40,839 nt of DNA from Verrucomicrobia bacterium UBA1211 (GTDB taxonomy: Bacteria > Verrucomicrobiota > Kiritimatiellia > RFP12 > UBA1067). Each line of letters opens with the position of its first letter. The first letter of the stretch is position 1. The stretch is from NCBI GenBank assembly GCA_002309585.1, contig DBXN01000003.1, positions 1-40,839 of the forward strand, given 5' to 3'. Both the position numbers and the translations under genes were made by a program. The notes under the pieces are model-generated. The model had not been told where the DNA came from, did no database searches, and was given only the letters and a program-made list of their open reading frames with translations. Shown here piece by piece: positions 1 to 9,200 of this stretch.

Positions 1-261
1 CCGCTTGATTATCTGGCGAAGAACATCGCCAAATATCCCGGCGCGAAGATCGTCGCCGAGGGAATGATGGAGATGGACGCCGGCGAGTTGCCGCCCGTCG
101 GCGGCGAGAAACTGTTGACCCTCCAGATGTTTACGGCCAAGCGGCTGCTCAAAACCTCCCGCCGGAAGGTGGGCGGCCAGATGAAAACGATTCAGCGTCT
201 GCTGCTCGAAAAGGGTTCGCCTGATGGCGAGATAACGATCCGGATCCGGGTGTCCGGTTAG
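1..261 (+). CDS. C-terminal part of an unidentified protein (5' end outside window)
   Basis: An open frame runs from the first base of the window to a TAG at 259-261, giving 86 residues with no stop upstream, so the true start lies to the left. The tail is basic (KRLLKTSRRK near the middle) and ends in a short hydrophilic beta-like stretch. No signal peptide, membrane segment or catalytic motif is visible in this fragment. It converges with dtd, with only 3 bases between the two stops. I do not recognise the family and give no function. Confidence 0.6.
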   Translation, partial: PLDYLAKNIAKYPGAKIVAEGMMEMDAGELPPVGGEKLLTLQMFTAKRLLKTSRRKVGGQMKTIQRLLLEKGSPDGEITIRIRVSG

Positions 262-264
262 CGC

Positions 265-714
265 TTAGGCGTCCGTGCGGAGTTCGATGCTGACGGGGCC
301 GTCGTTGACGAGGCTGACCTTCATGTCGGTCTGGAAACGGCCCGTTCCGACCCGTTCGGGCCCAAGCGTCTCGCGCAGCAGCGCGACCACCCGCTCGTAA
401 AGCGGATTGGCCAGTTCGGGTCGCGCCGCCTGGACGAAACTGGGGCGGCGGCCTTTGGCGGTGTCGGCGTAGAGGGTGAATTGGGAGACGATGATGACCG
501 ATCCACCGATGTCGATAAGCGAACGGTTCATCAGCCCCTGTTCATCCTCAAAGATCCGCAGGAGAGGAATTTTCTCGGCGATCTTCTTCGCGTCCGCCTC
601 GGTGTCGGTGTGGGTAACCCCCAACAGCACCAGGAGTCCCTGTCCGATGGCGGAGACCGTTTCGCCGTCAACGGTGACGGATGCCTGGGAAACCCGTTGC
701 AGCCACGCCTTCAT
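265..714 (-). CDS. dtd: D-aminoacyl-tRNA deacylase (DTD)
   Basis: A 149-residue protein of the usual DTD length. Visible family signatures are the N-terminal MKAWLQRVSQASVTVDG, the SQFTLYAD active-site motif near residue 78, the GRRPSF loop, and the C-terminal NDGPVS, which corresponds to the Gly-cisPro NxGPVT signature with Ser in place of the usual Thr. DTD hydrolyses D-aminoacyl-tRNA and Gly-tRNA(Ala) in the cytoplasm as a homodimer and so protects translation from mischarged tRNA. Its ATG overlaps the TGA of the upstream beta-helix gene as ATGA, so it is probably translated by coupling; no separate ribosome site is evident. The housekeeping function is unrelated to its secreted neighbour. 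Confidence 0.95.
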   Translation of the reverse strand: MKAWLQRVSQASVTVDGETVSAIGQGLLVLLGVTHTDTEADAKKIAEKIPLLRIFEDEQGLMNRSLIDIGGSVIIVSQFTLYADTAKGRRPSFVQAARPELANPLYERVVALLRETLGPERVGTGRFQTDMKVSLVNDGPVSIELRTDA

Positions 715-2909
715 TTGACGAGTCCCTCCTTGTCCCGGACGGGAAGGGCGGTGCGGTAGGTGTCACGGTACAGGCCGATCGAACGGAAGGGGATCTTCTT
801 GAATGCGGGAAGCTCCACATAAATCCGCGCGGTGTCGGAGAGTTCGAAATCGCCCTTCGCCCGGTTGCGGAATCCGGGATCGATCGGATTGTCCGCTTGT
901 CCGATGAGGGTTCGGAAGCCCTTGACCGTTTCCGCCTTCGCGAGGGATTCCGAACCGGCGGTGTTCATGACGAGGTTGTCGGCGATCTCCATCTTGTCGA
1001 TGAGTTTCAGGAAGTTGCCGTCGAAGTCGCAAACCTTTTTGGTGATGTCCACGAAGACATTGCCCCGCACGGGGTTGTCCAGCGGCTCACGCGGTGAACG
1101 GTCGAGGATCGCCGCCAGATGCGGATAGCGTTCACTCCACGGCGGTTGGCGATAGTGGAGCTGCTCGGCCTTCTTTTCCAGGCACCAGCTTCCGTCATTG
1201 GGGTCGTTCCACTGTTTCCAGGTCATGCCGCGGGAATCGATGTGGAGCGCGATGGGACAGTCGATCACGAGGTTGTTGATCACGGGGTTGTCCCGCCCGC
1301 CGCCGATCATGATCGCACGCCCGGCTTTCCAGAAGACATTGCCCTCCAGCGTATCGCCGCAGTCGCAGTCATCCAGATAGATTCCCATCGTGTTGACATG
1401 GTCTGCATCGCCTCCGCCGAGATGGTGGATGTAGTTGTGGCGGAGGATGTTGCCCTGCGAGGTCCAGTCACGTCCGGTGTAGAAGGCACCGGCATCACCG
1501 GTCTCCATCACCACGCGGAAGATCTCGTTGCGCTCGAAGCGATGTTCGTTCCCGCCGTAGAGGATCGCGTTGTGCGGGGCGTCATGGATGAGGTTATTGC
1601 GGACGATCTGGCCGCACCCGTTGGCGCCGACTCCCGGGGCGTAGGTACGCTGGAAGAGGCCGTAGTGGTGGATGTGGTTGTTCTCGGCGAGGTTGTGGGC
1701 GGGAATCAGCCGCTGGCGGTCGCCGCCCGAGAGGTAGATGCCGGTGGTGCCGATAATGGAGAGGTCGCAGGAGCGGACGATATTTCCGCTTCCGTTCACC
1801 GAGATGCCGCCGCCCGCGGTGTTCCGGATTCGGCAGCCCGCGATTTCGACCTTTTCGGTTTGCTCCAGCCGGATCATGTCAGCGTGGGAATAGGCGAAAT
1901 CAATGCCGGTGAAGGTGACATGCCGGGTTTTGCGCATACGGAGCAGCGGTTCGTTCAGAGTCGCCAAGACAATCTCACCGGGTGCCTCACGCGGCGGATA
2001 GAGGTAGAGTCGGTTTTGCTTCCGGTCAAGGAACCATTCGCCGGGCGCGTCCAGCTCCCGGAGGGTGTTCAGGGCATAAAAGCGGCGTTCCTTTGCTCCC
2101 CAGGTTCCGGCGTTGATGCCGAAGACATGGGGCGCAGAGAGGGCGATGATTCCCTTTTCCGCGTCGAAGGAGGCGATGCGGATGACCTGGTCGGACCAGT
2201 CGTGTGTCCAGTAACCCCGGAGCCAGACGCCCGCACCGATATCCCAGTGGCGGTTGGTCGCGAAGACGAAGGAACCGGGATGGATTTTCCGGAGCGCGGG
2301 GTCTTCGGCATCGGGTTTCGGCAAGCCGTTGTCGATGGCCTGGGTGAAGGTCGCCCAGCCTTGGTTTGGGGCATCCGCGTTCGGCCAGCGGGCGAGGGTC
2401 ATGCTCTCGCCATCCACATAGAGCCAGGGGGGAACGGGACGTCCCTGATAGCTGTTTGGGAAAGGGGGGAAGGGATCGGGGTGGAGGGCGGAGAGGTCAC
2501 ATACCCGGATGTGGGGAAGGACGTCGGGTTCGATGGGGGTCCCGGTTTCGGTTAAGGGTTTGAACGCGGAGGGGGAAAGGGAGATGCCGCCGATGAAGCG
2601 GGTTTTCAGCGGCTGGGCGGCGCGGTAGGTGATTGGGGCGTCGGAGGTACCGCTGTCGGCCTCATTCAGCTCGAAGGGCGCGGTGAAGCGGTAGTCGCCG
2701 GGGGCGATCAGAACCGTCACCGGCTCCTGAGACGCATCGCTGGTCCCCCGGGCGCGGATCGCGTCCCGCGCGGCCGTCAGAGTCGCGAAGGGGTGCTCCG
2801 CCGACCCGTCTCCCGGCGCTCGGGCGGCACCATCCACATGGATGGTCCGTTCCGCATGGAGGGTAAGGGCGGATAGGAGAATGAGATGGCAGAGAGGGGT
2901 GTAACGCAT
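711..2909 (-). CDS. Secreted right-handed parallel beta-helix carbohydrate-active protein (GH141-like)
   Basis: A 732-residue protein starting at the ATG at 2909, which has an AAAGGAG ribosome site 6-7 bases upstream; a longer frame to 2945 lacks one. Residues 1-20 form a signal peptide, so the protein is exported. The mature N-terminus (IHVDGAARAPGDGSAEHPFATL) has the dispersed G-S/T-P-F-A-T-L pattern of secreted pectate-lyase-like beta-helix proteins. The middle and C-terminal half carry repeated short N/G/I-rich strands (for example NNLIHDAPHNAILYGG) typical of beta-helix coils. The overall arrangement resembles GH141-type proteins (fucosidase/xylanase relatives), inferred from memory of the family. 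Catalytic residues cannot be assigned by eye. It lies 62 bases after the zinc-ribbon gene and overlaps dtd by 4 bases. Confidence 0.8.
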   Translation of the reverse strand: MRYTPLCHLILLSALTLHAERTIHVDGAARAPGDGSAEHPFATLTAARDAIRARGTSDASQEPVTVLIAPGDYRFTAPFELNEADSGTSDAPITYRAAQPLKTRFIGGISLSPSAFKPLTETGTPIEPDVLPHIRVCDLSALHPDPFPPFPNSYQGRPVPPWLYVDGESMTLARWPNADAPNQGWATFTQAIDNGLPKPDAEDPALRKIHPGSFVFATNRHWDIGAGVWLRGYWTHDWSDQVIRIASFDAEKGIIALSAPHVFGINAGTWGAKERRFYALNTLRELDAPGEWFLDRKQNRLYLYPPREAPGEIVLATLNEPLLRMRKTRHVTFTGIDFAYSHADMIRLEQTEKVEIAGCRIRNTAGGGISVNGSGNIVRSCDLSIIGTTGIYLSGGDRQRLIPAHNLAENNHIHHYGLFQRTYAPGVGANGCGQIVRNNLIHDAPHNAILYGGNEHRFERNEIFRVVMETGDAGAFYTGRDWTSQGNILRHNYIHHLGGGDADHVNTMGIYLDDCDCGDTLEGNVFWKAGRAIMIGGGRDNPVINNLVIDCPIALHIDSRGMTWKQWNDPNDGSWCLEKKAEQLHYRQPPWSERYPHLAAILDRSPREPLDNPVRGNVFVDITKKVCDFDGNFLKLIDKMEIADNLVMNTAGSESLAKAETVKGFRTLIGQADNPIDPGFRNRAKGDFELSDTARIYVELPAFKKIPFRSIGLYRDTYRTALPVRDKEGLVK

Positions 2910-2971
2910 GGGTGTTTCTCCTTTGAATCGGCGGGAACGCCACATCCCTGAAGATGAAGGGCTGGGGGGCC

Positions 2972-3496
2972 TTACGATTCCGTTTGGAGGGTTTCGGTTC
3001 CGCTCAAGAGGGCGACCACCTGGTTTTGTACATCCCCGAGCTGGTCCAGGCGGAGCCGGGGATCCAGGACGATGAAGGTGTCCCCGCTTTTCTTGTGTTC
3101 GTAGATGCGCAGAATACCGCCGCTCTCGTGCGGTTTGGCGTCACGCTCGACCAGCTGCTTGCCCCGCTCCAGCATGACGGCGAGCACATAGACCACATTG
3201 CGCATGGCGGGGTCGTCCAACGCGATCAGTTTGCGCAGCAGTTCCTCGGCCGTCTCCTTTTTGACTGGTTCGGCTTTCACGGCGGCGGGGGAGGGCGCGT
3301 TGTATTCGCCCTCCCACACGCTGAACGGTTCCCAGTCGCGCGGGGTCTGCCGCCAACAGTCCGCGCAGCAATCCAGCCGCTCATATCCGCCCTCAATCTC
3401 CTTGAGGACGGATACGCAGGCCTGCTTGTCGGTGAACGGTTGGCCGCAGAGGGCGCAGACGTGTCCACGCGGCCGGATGTTCCACTCTTGAGCCAT
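2972..3496 (-). CDS. Small zinc-ribbon-like protein of unknown function
   Basis: A 174-residue protein starting at 3496, two bases after the stop of the Gfo/Idh gene. No Shine-Dalgarno is seen in that 2-base gap or just before it, so reinitiation is likely. Two cysteine knuckles, CALC near residue 14 and CCADC near residue 43, predict a single zinc site in the N-terminal 60 residues. A charged, Ala/Lys/Glu-rich linker follows, then a helical segment (MRNVVYVLAVMLERGK) and a C-terminal domain ending in LDQLGDVQNQVVALL. No signal peptide, so it is cytoplasmic. A longer 393-codon frame to 4153 is an artefact of overlap with the oxidoreductase gene. I do not know a named family. A regulatory or nucleic-acid-binding role is possible but not shown. 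Confidence 0.75.
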   Translation of the reverse strand: MAQEWNIRPRGHVCALCGQPFTDKQACVSVLKEIEGGYERLDCCADCWRQTPRDWEPFSVWEGEYNAPSPAAVKAEPVKKETAEELLRKLIALDDPAMRNVVYVLAVMLERGKQLVERDAKPHESGGILRIYEHKKSGDTFIVLDPRLRLDQLGDVQNQVVALLSGTETLQTES

Positions 3497-3498
3497 GT

Positions 3499-4926
3499 TT
3501 ACGCGCCGGGATCCAGCACCCAGCCGTTGTGGAGCGGCTGGTCGATCAGTTTGGAGGCCTCTTTTGCGTGGTCGCCGATGAACTGCTCCGTCACGGGATC
3601 CCACTGGAGCTTTTCGGCGCCGATACGCAGCGCGATGTTCGCCATGTGGGCGATCGCGATCGACCGGTGGCCCGCCTCGACCGGTGTGATGGTCTCTTTG
3701 CTGTTGAAGATGCAGTCGATGAAGTTCCGCTCGTGCTGGCCGCTTTCGTAGAGTTTCACGTCGGTCGGCCGCAGCTTCGTGCGGTAGAGCTCTTCCGGAG
3801 CGGTGATCATCTTGCCGCGCGTTACGAAGATCTGCTTGCCGCCCTCGCCGAAGAAACGGAGTCCGTTTTGAAAGCGTTCCGAGACGATCGCGCGGGTACC
3901 GTCGTCGTAGACGACATCGAAGGAGTACTTTCCGGCCGTATTGTAGATCGGATCGTTCAGGTCCATATCGCCCTTGATGTTCTCGATGGCGACCGGTCCC
4001 GAACCGTCCTTGCCGATGGCCCACTGGAGGATGTCCAGATGGTGCGCGCCCCAGTCGGTGATCTGTCCGCCGCCGTAGGCGAGGTTGAAGCGCCACGACA
4101 TCGGGGCATGGATTGCGGGGAGGAAGTCGCGGTAGGCGGCGGGACCTTGCCACATCTTCCAGCCCTCTTCGCCGAAGTAGGCCGGCGGTTTATCCCACGC
4201 CGTCTTCCCGCACCACTCTTTCGGTTTGCCCCAGGAGGTGAACTTGCCGCCCGGCAGGCCGATCTCGACACGCTGAATCTTGCCGATGTAGTGGTTGCGG
4301 ACGAACTCGCAGGCGCGGCGGAACTCGACGCTCGAACGCTGCTGCGAGCCGACTTGGAAGGTGATGCCGCTCTCGCGCACCGCCTTGACCATCGCCTTGC
4401 CCTGGCCGATCGTCAGAGCCATCGGCTTCTGGCAATAGACATGCTTTCCCTTGCGGGCGGCGTAGATGGCCTGGATCGCGTGCCAATGGTCCGGCGTGCT
4501 GATGACGACCGCATCGACATCGCCGCTGTCGATCATCTCGCGGAAATCGAAGTAAGTTTTGCAGCCGTTGTAGCTGATCTTGTCGCCGAGATCGGCGTAG
4601 AATTTGTTGACCCGGTCTTTGCACGGGGCCAGGCCGCCGCCCCGCTCGCCGCTGTAGCCGTGCAGTTTGTCGATGCCGGTGTTGGGGTCGCTGACGGCGG
4701 TTACTTGCACGTGGTCATTGTTCAGGAAGTTACCGATATTGTCGTGGGCCATGGTGCCGTAGCCGATGAAGCCGACATTCAGCCGCTCCGAAGGCACCGG
4801 TCGGCGGGGCTTCACGCGGGCGACGTCCTTGGCGCTGACGCATCCAGACGGGATGATTGCCGGAAAGGCCAAAGCCGCGCTCGCGGCCGTTAAAAAGTGA
4901 CGACGGGAGAGATTTCCTTTTGCCAT
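3499..4926 (-). CDS. Tat-exported Gfo/Idh/MocA-family NAD(P)-dependent oxidoreductase
   Basis: A 475-residue protein starting at 4926, with AAAGGAA 6 bases upstream. A twin-arginine signal (SRRHFL, residues 7-12, then a hydrophobic Ala-rich stretch) predicts folded, cofactor-loaded export. The Rossmann motif GFIGYG is at 52-57, the TPDHWHA motif at 144-150, and the catalytic lysine is in QKP at 165-167 (usual EKP; the Glu is replaced by Gln). A GAHHLDILQW stretch is the substrate-side motif of the C-terminal alpha/beta domain. Family members oxidise, reduce or hydrolyse sugars through a tightly bound NAD(P). Such Tat-dependent versions are abundant in Planctomycetes and Kiritimatiellota. The substrate is unknown, but the downstream beta-helix enzyme suggests a sugar from a complex glycan. 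Confidence 0.9.
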   Translation of the reverse strand: MAKGNLSRRHFLTAASAALAFPAIIPSGCVSAKDVARVKPRRPVPSERLNVGFIGYGTMAHDNIGNFLNNDHVQVTAVSDPNTGIDKLHGYSGERGGGLAPCKDRVNKFYADLGDKISYNGCKTYFDFREMIDSGDVDAVVISTPDHWHAIQAIYAARKGKHVYCQKPMALTIGQGKAMVKAVRESGITFQVGSQQRSSVEFRRACEFVRNHYIGKIQRVEIGLPGGKFTSWGKPKEWCGKTAWDKPPAYFGEEGWKMWQGPAAYRDFLPAIHAPMSWRFNLAYGGGQITDWGAHHLDILQWAIGKDGSGPVAIENIKGDMDLNDPIYNTAGKYSFDVVYDDGTRAIVSERFQNGLRFFGEGGKQIFVTRGKMITAPEELYRTKLRPTDVKLYESGQHERNFIDCIFNSKETITPVEAGHRSIAIAHMANIALRIGAEKLQWDPVTEQFIGDHAKEASKLIDQPLHNGWVLDPGA

Positions 4927-4962
4927 AACGCATTCCTTTTTATCTGTCGGTGAGGTCTGTCC

Positions 4963-4991
4963 TGCAAGCGATATCCGAATGTCGGCTTGCA
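4963..4991 (-). promoter_or_regulatory. Inverted repeat in the leader of the Gfo/Idh transcript
   Basis: TGCAAGC at 4963-4969 pairs perfectly with GCTTGCA at 4985-4991 around a 15-base loop. It lies between the predicted promoter (-10 at 5002-5007) and the start codon at 4926, right at the predicted 5' end of the mRNA. It could be a 5' stabilising hairpin or a repressor site. The role is inferred. Confidence 0.35.
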
Positions 4992-5001
4992 ACATGAAAG
5001 T

Positions 5002-5030
5002 ACTTTACCATTTTTGACGCGGTAAGGCAA
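5002..5030 (-). promoter_or_regulatory. Sigma-70-type promoter of the Gfo/Idh cluster
   Basis: On the minus strand, TTGCCT (complement of 5025-5030) is separated by 17 bases from TAAAGT (complement of 5002-5007). The predicted start of transcription is about 4995, giving a leader of roughly 70 bases before the ATG at 4926. Confidence 0.6.
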
Positions 5031-5110
5031 TGGAGGGAAGCGAAATAAGGTCAAAAGATTAGAAGGGAAGAGGGGAAAGGTTGCCGAAGGGAGTGGTTCG
5101 GGAAAGCCTC

Positions 5111-5140
5111 TTGATTTTGAATGAAGGGTTGGGGTAAAAT
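5111..5140 (+). promoter_or_regulatory. Sigma-70-type promoter of the TPR gene
   Basis: TTGATT at 5111-5116, an 18-base spacer, and TAAAAT at 5135-5140, followed by GAGAGGAG and the ATG at 5167. It is divergent from the Gfo/Idh promoter about 80 bases away. The GGGGTAAAAT around the -10 is the same as in the fabH promoter. Confidence 0.6.
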
Positions 5141-5166
5141 CTATGATCATTTTGAGAGGAGTAGCG

Positions 5167-6177
5167 ATGAGACGAAACGGTTGGTGTTGGATGGCGGTGT
5201 GCCTGGCGGCGGTTCTGTCTGGGACGGCGGCGGATAAGCCGGCGCCGAAGAAGGTGTCGGAGTTGCTGAAAAAGGCGAACGAGATGGTGGCGGAGGCGCA
5301 ATCGGCCTACGTGGACGGCGATAACGCCAAGGCGATCGAACTGTATCGCGAGGCGCTGAAAGAGATCGAGCGGGTTGAGCGGGAGAATCCCTCCCGGCTG
5401 AACAGTTCGGAGTTCGCGCCGGTCCGTTTCCGCAAGGCGCTCTGCGAGACCGAGGTGGATCGGATTATCCTCGAGGATGCAAATGCCTCGGCACGGACAC
5501 TTTCGGTGACCGACACGACTGAACTGGAGAAGAAACGGGCGGAACGGAAGCGCCAGTCGGAAAAGGACAACGTGCCCGAAAAGACGGTTCAGCTCTCGGC
5601 GAAACGGGCCGATGGGGTGGTGTTGGAAAAGACGCCGGACGATGAGCCCGAATTGGACGAGCCGGAGGAAAAGGCTAAACCCGCTCCCAAAGCCGGCGGC
5701 GCGGCGGCTCAGGTGGTCGATGTCAAGCGGGAACTTGATTTCGCCCGCGATATGCTTTCGATTGACCGGTATGAAGATGCGCGTCTCTCGTTGGTGAAGA
5801 TTCTGAAGGCGGAGCCGGAGAATGAGGAGGCGAGCCTTCTGATCGCGGCGGTCCTGCTCTATCAGAACAAGCCGAAAGACGCGATGGTGGCGTTGGAGGA
5901 TCTTTTGGAAGACCATCCCGACGACGAGGCGACGCTGTTGCTCGCCGCCGGCGTCTCGTTCGCCTTGGCGGACTACCCCCGTGCGATGGAGCGTCTGGAG
6001 CAGGTCATGAAGGTGAATCCCAAGCGTCCGGAAGGTTATTTCAACATGGCTTGGACGCTGCTCATGATGACGCCGAATGATCTGTCGCAGGCGGAACTGT
6101 ACTATCGGCAGTCGGTGAAACTGGGCGGCGCGCGGGATCCGGAATTGGAACGCCGGCTGGGAATCAAGGCCGAATAG
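5167..6177 (+). CDS. Exported tetratricopeptide-repeat protein
   Basis: A 336-residue protein. The ATG at 5167 is chosen over 5143 because GAGAGGAG lies 5 bases before it and a signal peptide (RRNGWCWMAVCLAAVLSG) follows directly. Residues about 25-85 are a helical segment containing a TPR-like unit (DGDNAKAIELYREAL). A highly charged Lys/Glu/Arg linker covers about 115-180. From about 185 to the end there are three or more consecutive TPR units (for example EDARLSLVKILKAEPENEEA, then a unit with DYPRAMERLEQVMKVNP). TPR solenoids mount protein-protein contacts, and this one is predicted periplasmic. No enzymatic motif. It has its own promoter and stands about 100 bases before the GH2 gene. 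Confidence 0.85.
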   Translation: MRRNGWCWMAVCLAAVLSGTAADKPAPKKVSELLKKANEMVAEAQSAYVDGDNAKAIELYREALKEIERVERENPSRLNSSEFAPVRFRKALCETEVDRIILEDANASARTLSVTDTTELEKKRAERKRQSEKDNVPEKTVQLSAKRADGVVLEKTPDDEPELDEPEEKAKPAPKAGGAAAQVVDVKRELDFARDMLSIDRYEDARLSLVKILKAEPENEEASLLIAAVLLYQNKPKDAMVALEDLLEDHPDDEATLLLAAGVSFALADYPRAMERLEQVMKVNPKRPEGYFNMAWTLLMMTPNDLSQAELYYRQSVKLGGARDPELERRLGIKAE

Positions 6178-6189
6178 GGGCCGGGACAG

Positions 6190-6268
6190 TTGGGGGTTGA
6201 GCGTGGCGAAGGGAAGTCCGGAAGTCTGATGGCTGAAGGCCGGAGTCTTGCGGTTGAGCGCGAAGGGA
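6190..6268 (+). repeat. Degenerate ~8-bp-period repeat between TPR and GH2 genes
   Basis: The spacer contains GTTGAGCG-tgg-CGAAGGGAAG followed, about 58 bases on, by GTTGAGCGCGAAGGGAAG. Between them are drifting octamers such as AAGTCCGG, AAGTCTGA, TGGCTGAA and GGCCGGAG. It is low-complexity sequence of the kind that gives spurious repetitive peptides. Its end (GAAGGGA, 6262-6268) may double as the ribosome site of the GH2 gene. Confidence 0.5.
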
Positions 6269-6278
6269 AGACGTGTCA

Positions 6279-9200
6279 ATGAAAGCGGTAGTGATGGCGA
6301 TTTGCGCGGGTGTGGCGGTGATGGGCGCACGGGGTGCGAACGAATGGGAAGATGAACAGGTCAACGCGATCAATCGGGAACCGGCGCGTGCGTCAGGATT
6401 CCCCTTGGCGTCGGCCGAGGACGCGCGGACAGCGGATGAGCCCCAGACGCCGTACCGTCTCTCCCTGAACGGGCAGTGGACCTACATGTGGACGGGATCG
6501 CCTGCGGAACGGCCGACCAACTTCTACCGTCCGGATTACGATGTCAGCCAATGGTATGCGATCGATGTGCCGAGTTGCGTGGAGATGCGCGGATACGGGA
6601 TTCCGATCTATACCAACATCCGTTTTCCGCACCAGCGGAAACCGCCGTTGATCGGTTCCGAGTACAATCCGGTCAGCTCGTACAGGACCTCCTTCACCGT
6701 GCCCAAGGAGTGGAAGGGCCGTCCGGTGTTTATCCGGTTTGACGGTGTCTATTCAGCCTTCTATCTGTGGCTCAATGGCAAGCGGGTCGGCTACAGCGAG
6801 GACAGCAAACTTCCGGCCGAGTTTAACCTCACCCCATACATCAAGGACGGTGAGAACCTGATGGCGGTGGAGGTCTACCGCTGGAGCGACGGTTCCTATC
6901 TGGAGGACCAGGATATGTTCCGTTTCAGCGGGATCTATCGCGATGTGACGCTCTTCTCACCGCCATCGGTTGAATTGCGTGATTTCTGGGTGACCACGCA
7001 ATTGGATGCCGCATACCGCAACGCGGAGTTGGGATTGCGCGTGAAAGCCCGGACCCTGAACGGCCAGGCGGTGGAGGCCCACGTGGAGGCCGAACTTCTG
7101 GATGCCGGCTTTAATCGTGTGGCCACCTTGCCCGAAATCGCCCTGAAGGTGCAGGCGGACGGCGCCGATGCGGTCGGCAAGGTCACGTTGCCGGTTCAGG
7201 CGCCGCGGTTGTGGTCTGCGGAGGATCCCTATCTCTACACGCTGGTCATCACGCTGACCACGCCCAACGGGATTCGGGATGTCCGGTCGTGCAAGGTCGG
7301 GTTCCGGCAGGTTGAGATCAAGGATGGCGTGGTGCTGTTCAACGGGAAGCCCGTCAAGTTCAAAGGGGTGAACCGGCATGAGACCGATCCCGAGAACGGC
7401 CGGACCGTGAGCCGCGAGCTGATGTTGCGTGACATCCTGCTTTTCAAGCGGAACAACATCAATACGGTCCGGACCAGCCACTATCCCAACCATTACTACT
7501 GGTATCAGCTCTGCGACCGGTTCGGCATCTATGTCGTGGCGGAGGCGAATGTCGAGTCGCACGGGATGGGATACGGCAAGGAGTCGCTGGCGCATGTGAA
7601 GTCGTGGGAGAAGGCGCATGTCGAGCGTAACGTGAACAACGTCGAGAACTACAAGAACCACCCCTCGATTTTCATGTGGTCGCTCGGTAACGAGGCGGGC
7701 CCCGGAGAGAACTTCCAGGCCGCCTCCCGCGCGGTGCGCGAGACCGACCCGACCCGGCTTGTCCATTACGAGCGCGACAATCCGGTCGCGGACGTCGATA
7801 GCGCGATGTACCCCACGGTCGAGTGGCTGTACGAGCGCGGCAAAAACCACGCGAAACCTTTCTTCATGTGTGAATACGCCCATGCGATGGGTAACGCGAT
7901 GGGGAACTTCAAGGAGTATTGGGAGGCCTACTATTCCAGCGACGCCCTCTGCGGCGGCTGTATCTGGGATTGGGTCGATCAGGCGATCTGGAAGACGATT
8001 GACCGCGTGGGACCGGACGGGAAGGCGATCCGCTATCTGGCATACGGCGGCGACTTCGATGACCAGCCCAACGACGGCAACTTTGTCTGCAACGGCGTGG
8101 TTGATCCGTTGCGCAACCCCTCGCCGAAACTGGCGGAGGTGCGCCGTATCCACCGCAACATCGTGGTGACCTCATCCGATGCGGCGTCTGGGAAGGCGGA
8201 ACTTTGGAACCGCTTCGCCTTCACCGATACGTCGGCCTTCGAGGGACGCTGGACGCTCTCCTGTGAGGGCAAGGAGATCGCGAAGGGGATGCTCGGTCCG
8301 ATTTCGGTCGCGCCGCTGACGCGTCAGACGATCTCCCTCCCGCTCCCGGCCATCCAGCCGCCTGCGGGAAGTGAATGTTTCTACCGTGTCAGTTTCCATC
8401 TGAAGACGAACACCCTGTGGGAATCGGCGGGGTATGAGATCGCGGCCGACCAGTTGCCCTTCACGGTTGCGGGAACCCGTCCGCTCCCCGCCAAGGGGGC
8501 TCTGCCGAAAGCGGTGCTGAAGCAGGATGATCGGTCTGTCACCGTGACGGGTAAGGGTTTTGAGTTGGTCTTCTGCCGTAAGACGGGGACGATCGCGCGG
8601 CTGGTTTACGGTAAGCAGACCATTATCCAGAACCGGGCGAGCGTTTCGCACGGCCCCGAATTTACGGCATTCCGCGCCTTCGTTGATAATGACGGTTGGT
8701 TCCGGAACGCCTTCTACGAGTCGGGCCTGACCCAGATGAACTATCATCCCGCGCCGATCGTGGCGGAGCAGGTCGATTCTGGAACTGTCCGGGTGACGAC
8801 CTTCGTCTCGGCGGACGGATTCAAGAGCGCGCGTTTCCTTCATAAGAGCGTTTATACCGTCACCGGCGACGGCACGATCACTGTCCTGAATGACATCACC
8901 CCCAAAGGCGCCCAGCCGCCTCTTGCCCGAATGGGCGTTCGGATGATGCTGGACGGCGCGTTGGAGCGAATGGCCTATTACGGGCGCGGACCTTACGAGA
9001 ATTATGTGGATCGGAAAGAGGCGAGTGACATCGGCTATTACGAGAGCACCGTGACCGAACAGGCGGTCGATTACGTGCGGCCGCAGGAGAACGGATGCCG
9101 GTCGGATGTCCGGTGGGTCACCTTCACCGACGTGAAGGGGCGCGGCGCGCGCTTCACCTTCCCGCAGCCGCTGTATGTGACGGCAACCCATTTCCGCTCC

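Noticed and set aside
1119..2555. 478-codon plus-strand frame opposite the beta-helix gene
   Set aside because: Antisense shadow of a high-GC gene; it has no ribosome site, its peptide is an Ala/Val/Asp-rich mix, and the minus-strand gene has a signal peptide, fold pattern and start signals.
2972..4153. Single 393-codon protein instead of the zinc-ribbon gene
   Set aside because: Its first 219 codons overlap the coding strand of the Gfo/Idh gene out of frame and read as Arg-rich nonsense; meaningful sequence begins at ATG 3496.
5059..6330. 423-codon minus-strand frame over the TPR gene
   Set aside because: Shadow with Arg/Leu/His-rich composition; the plus-strand TPR gene has promoter, ribosome site and repeats.
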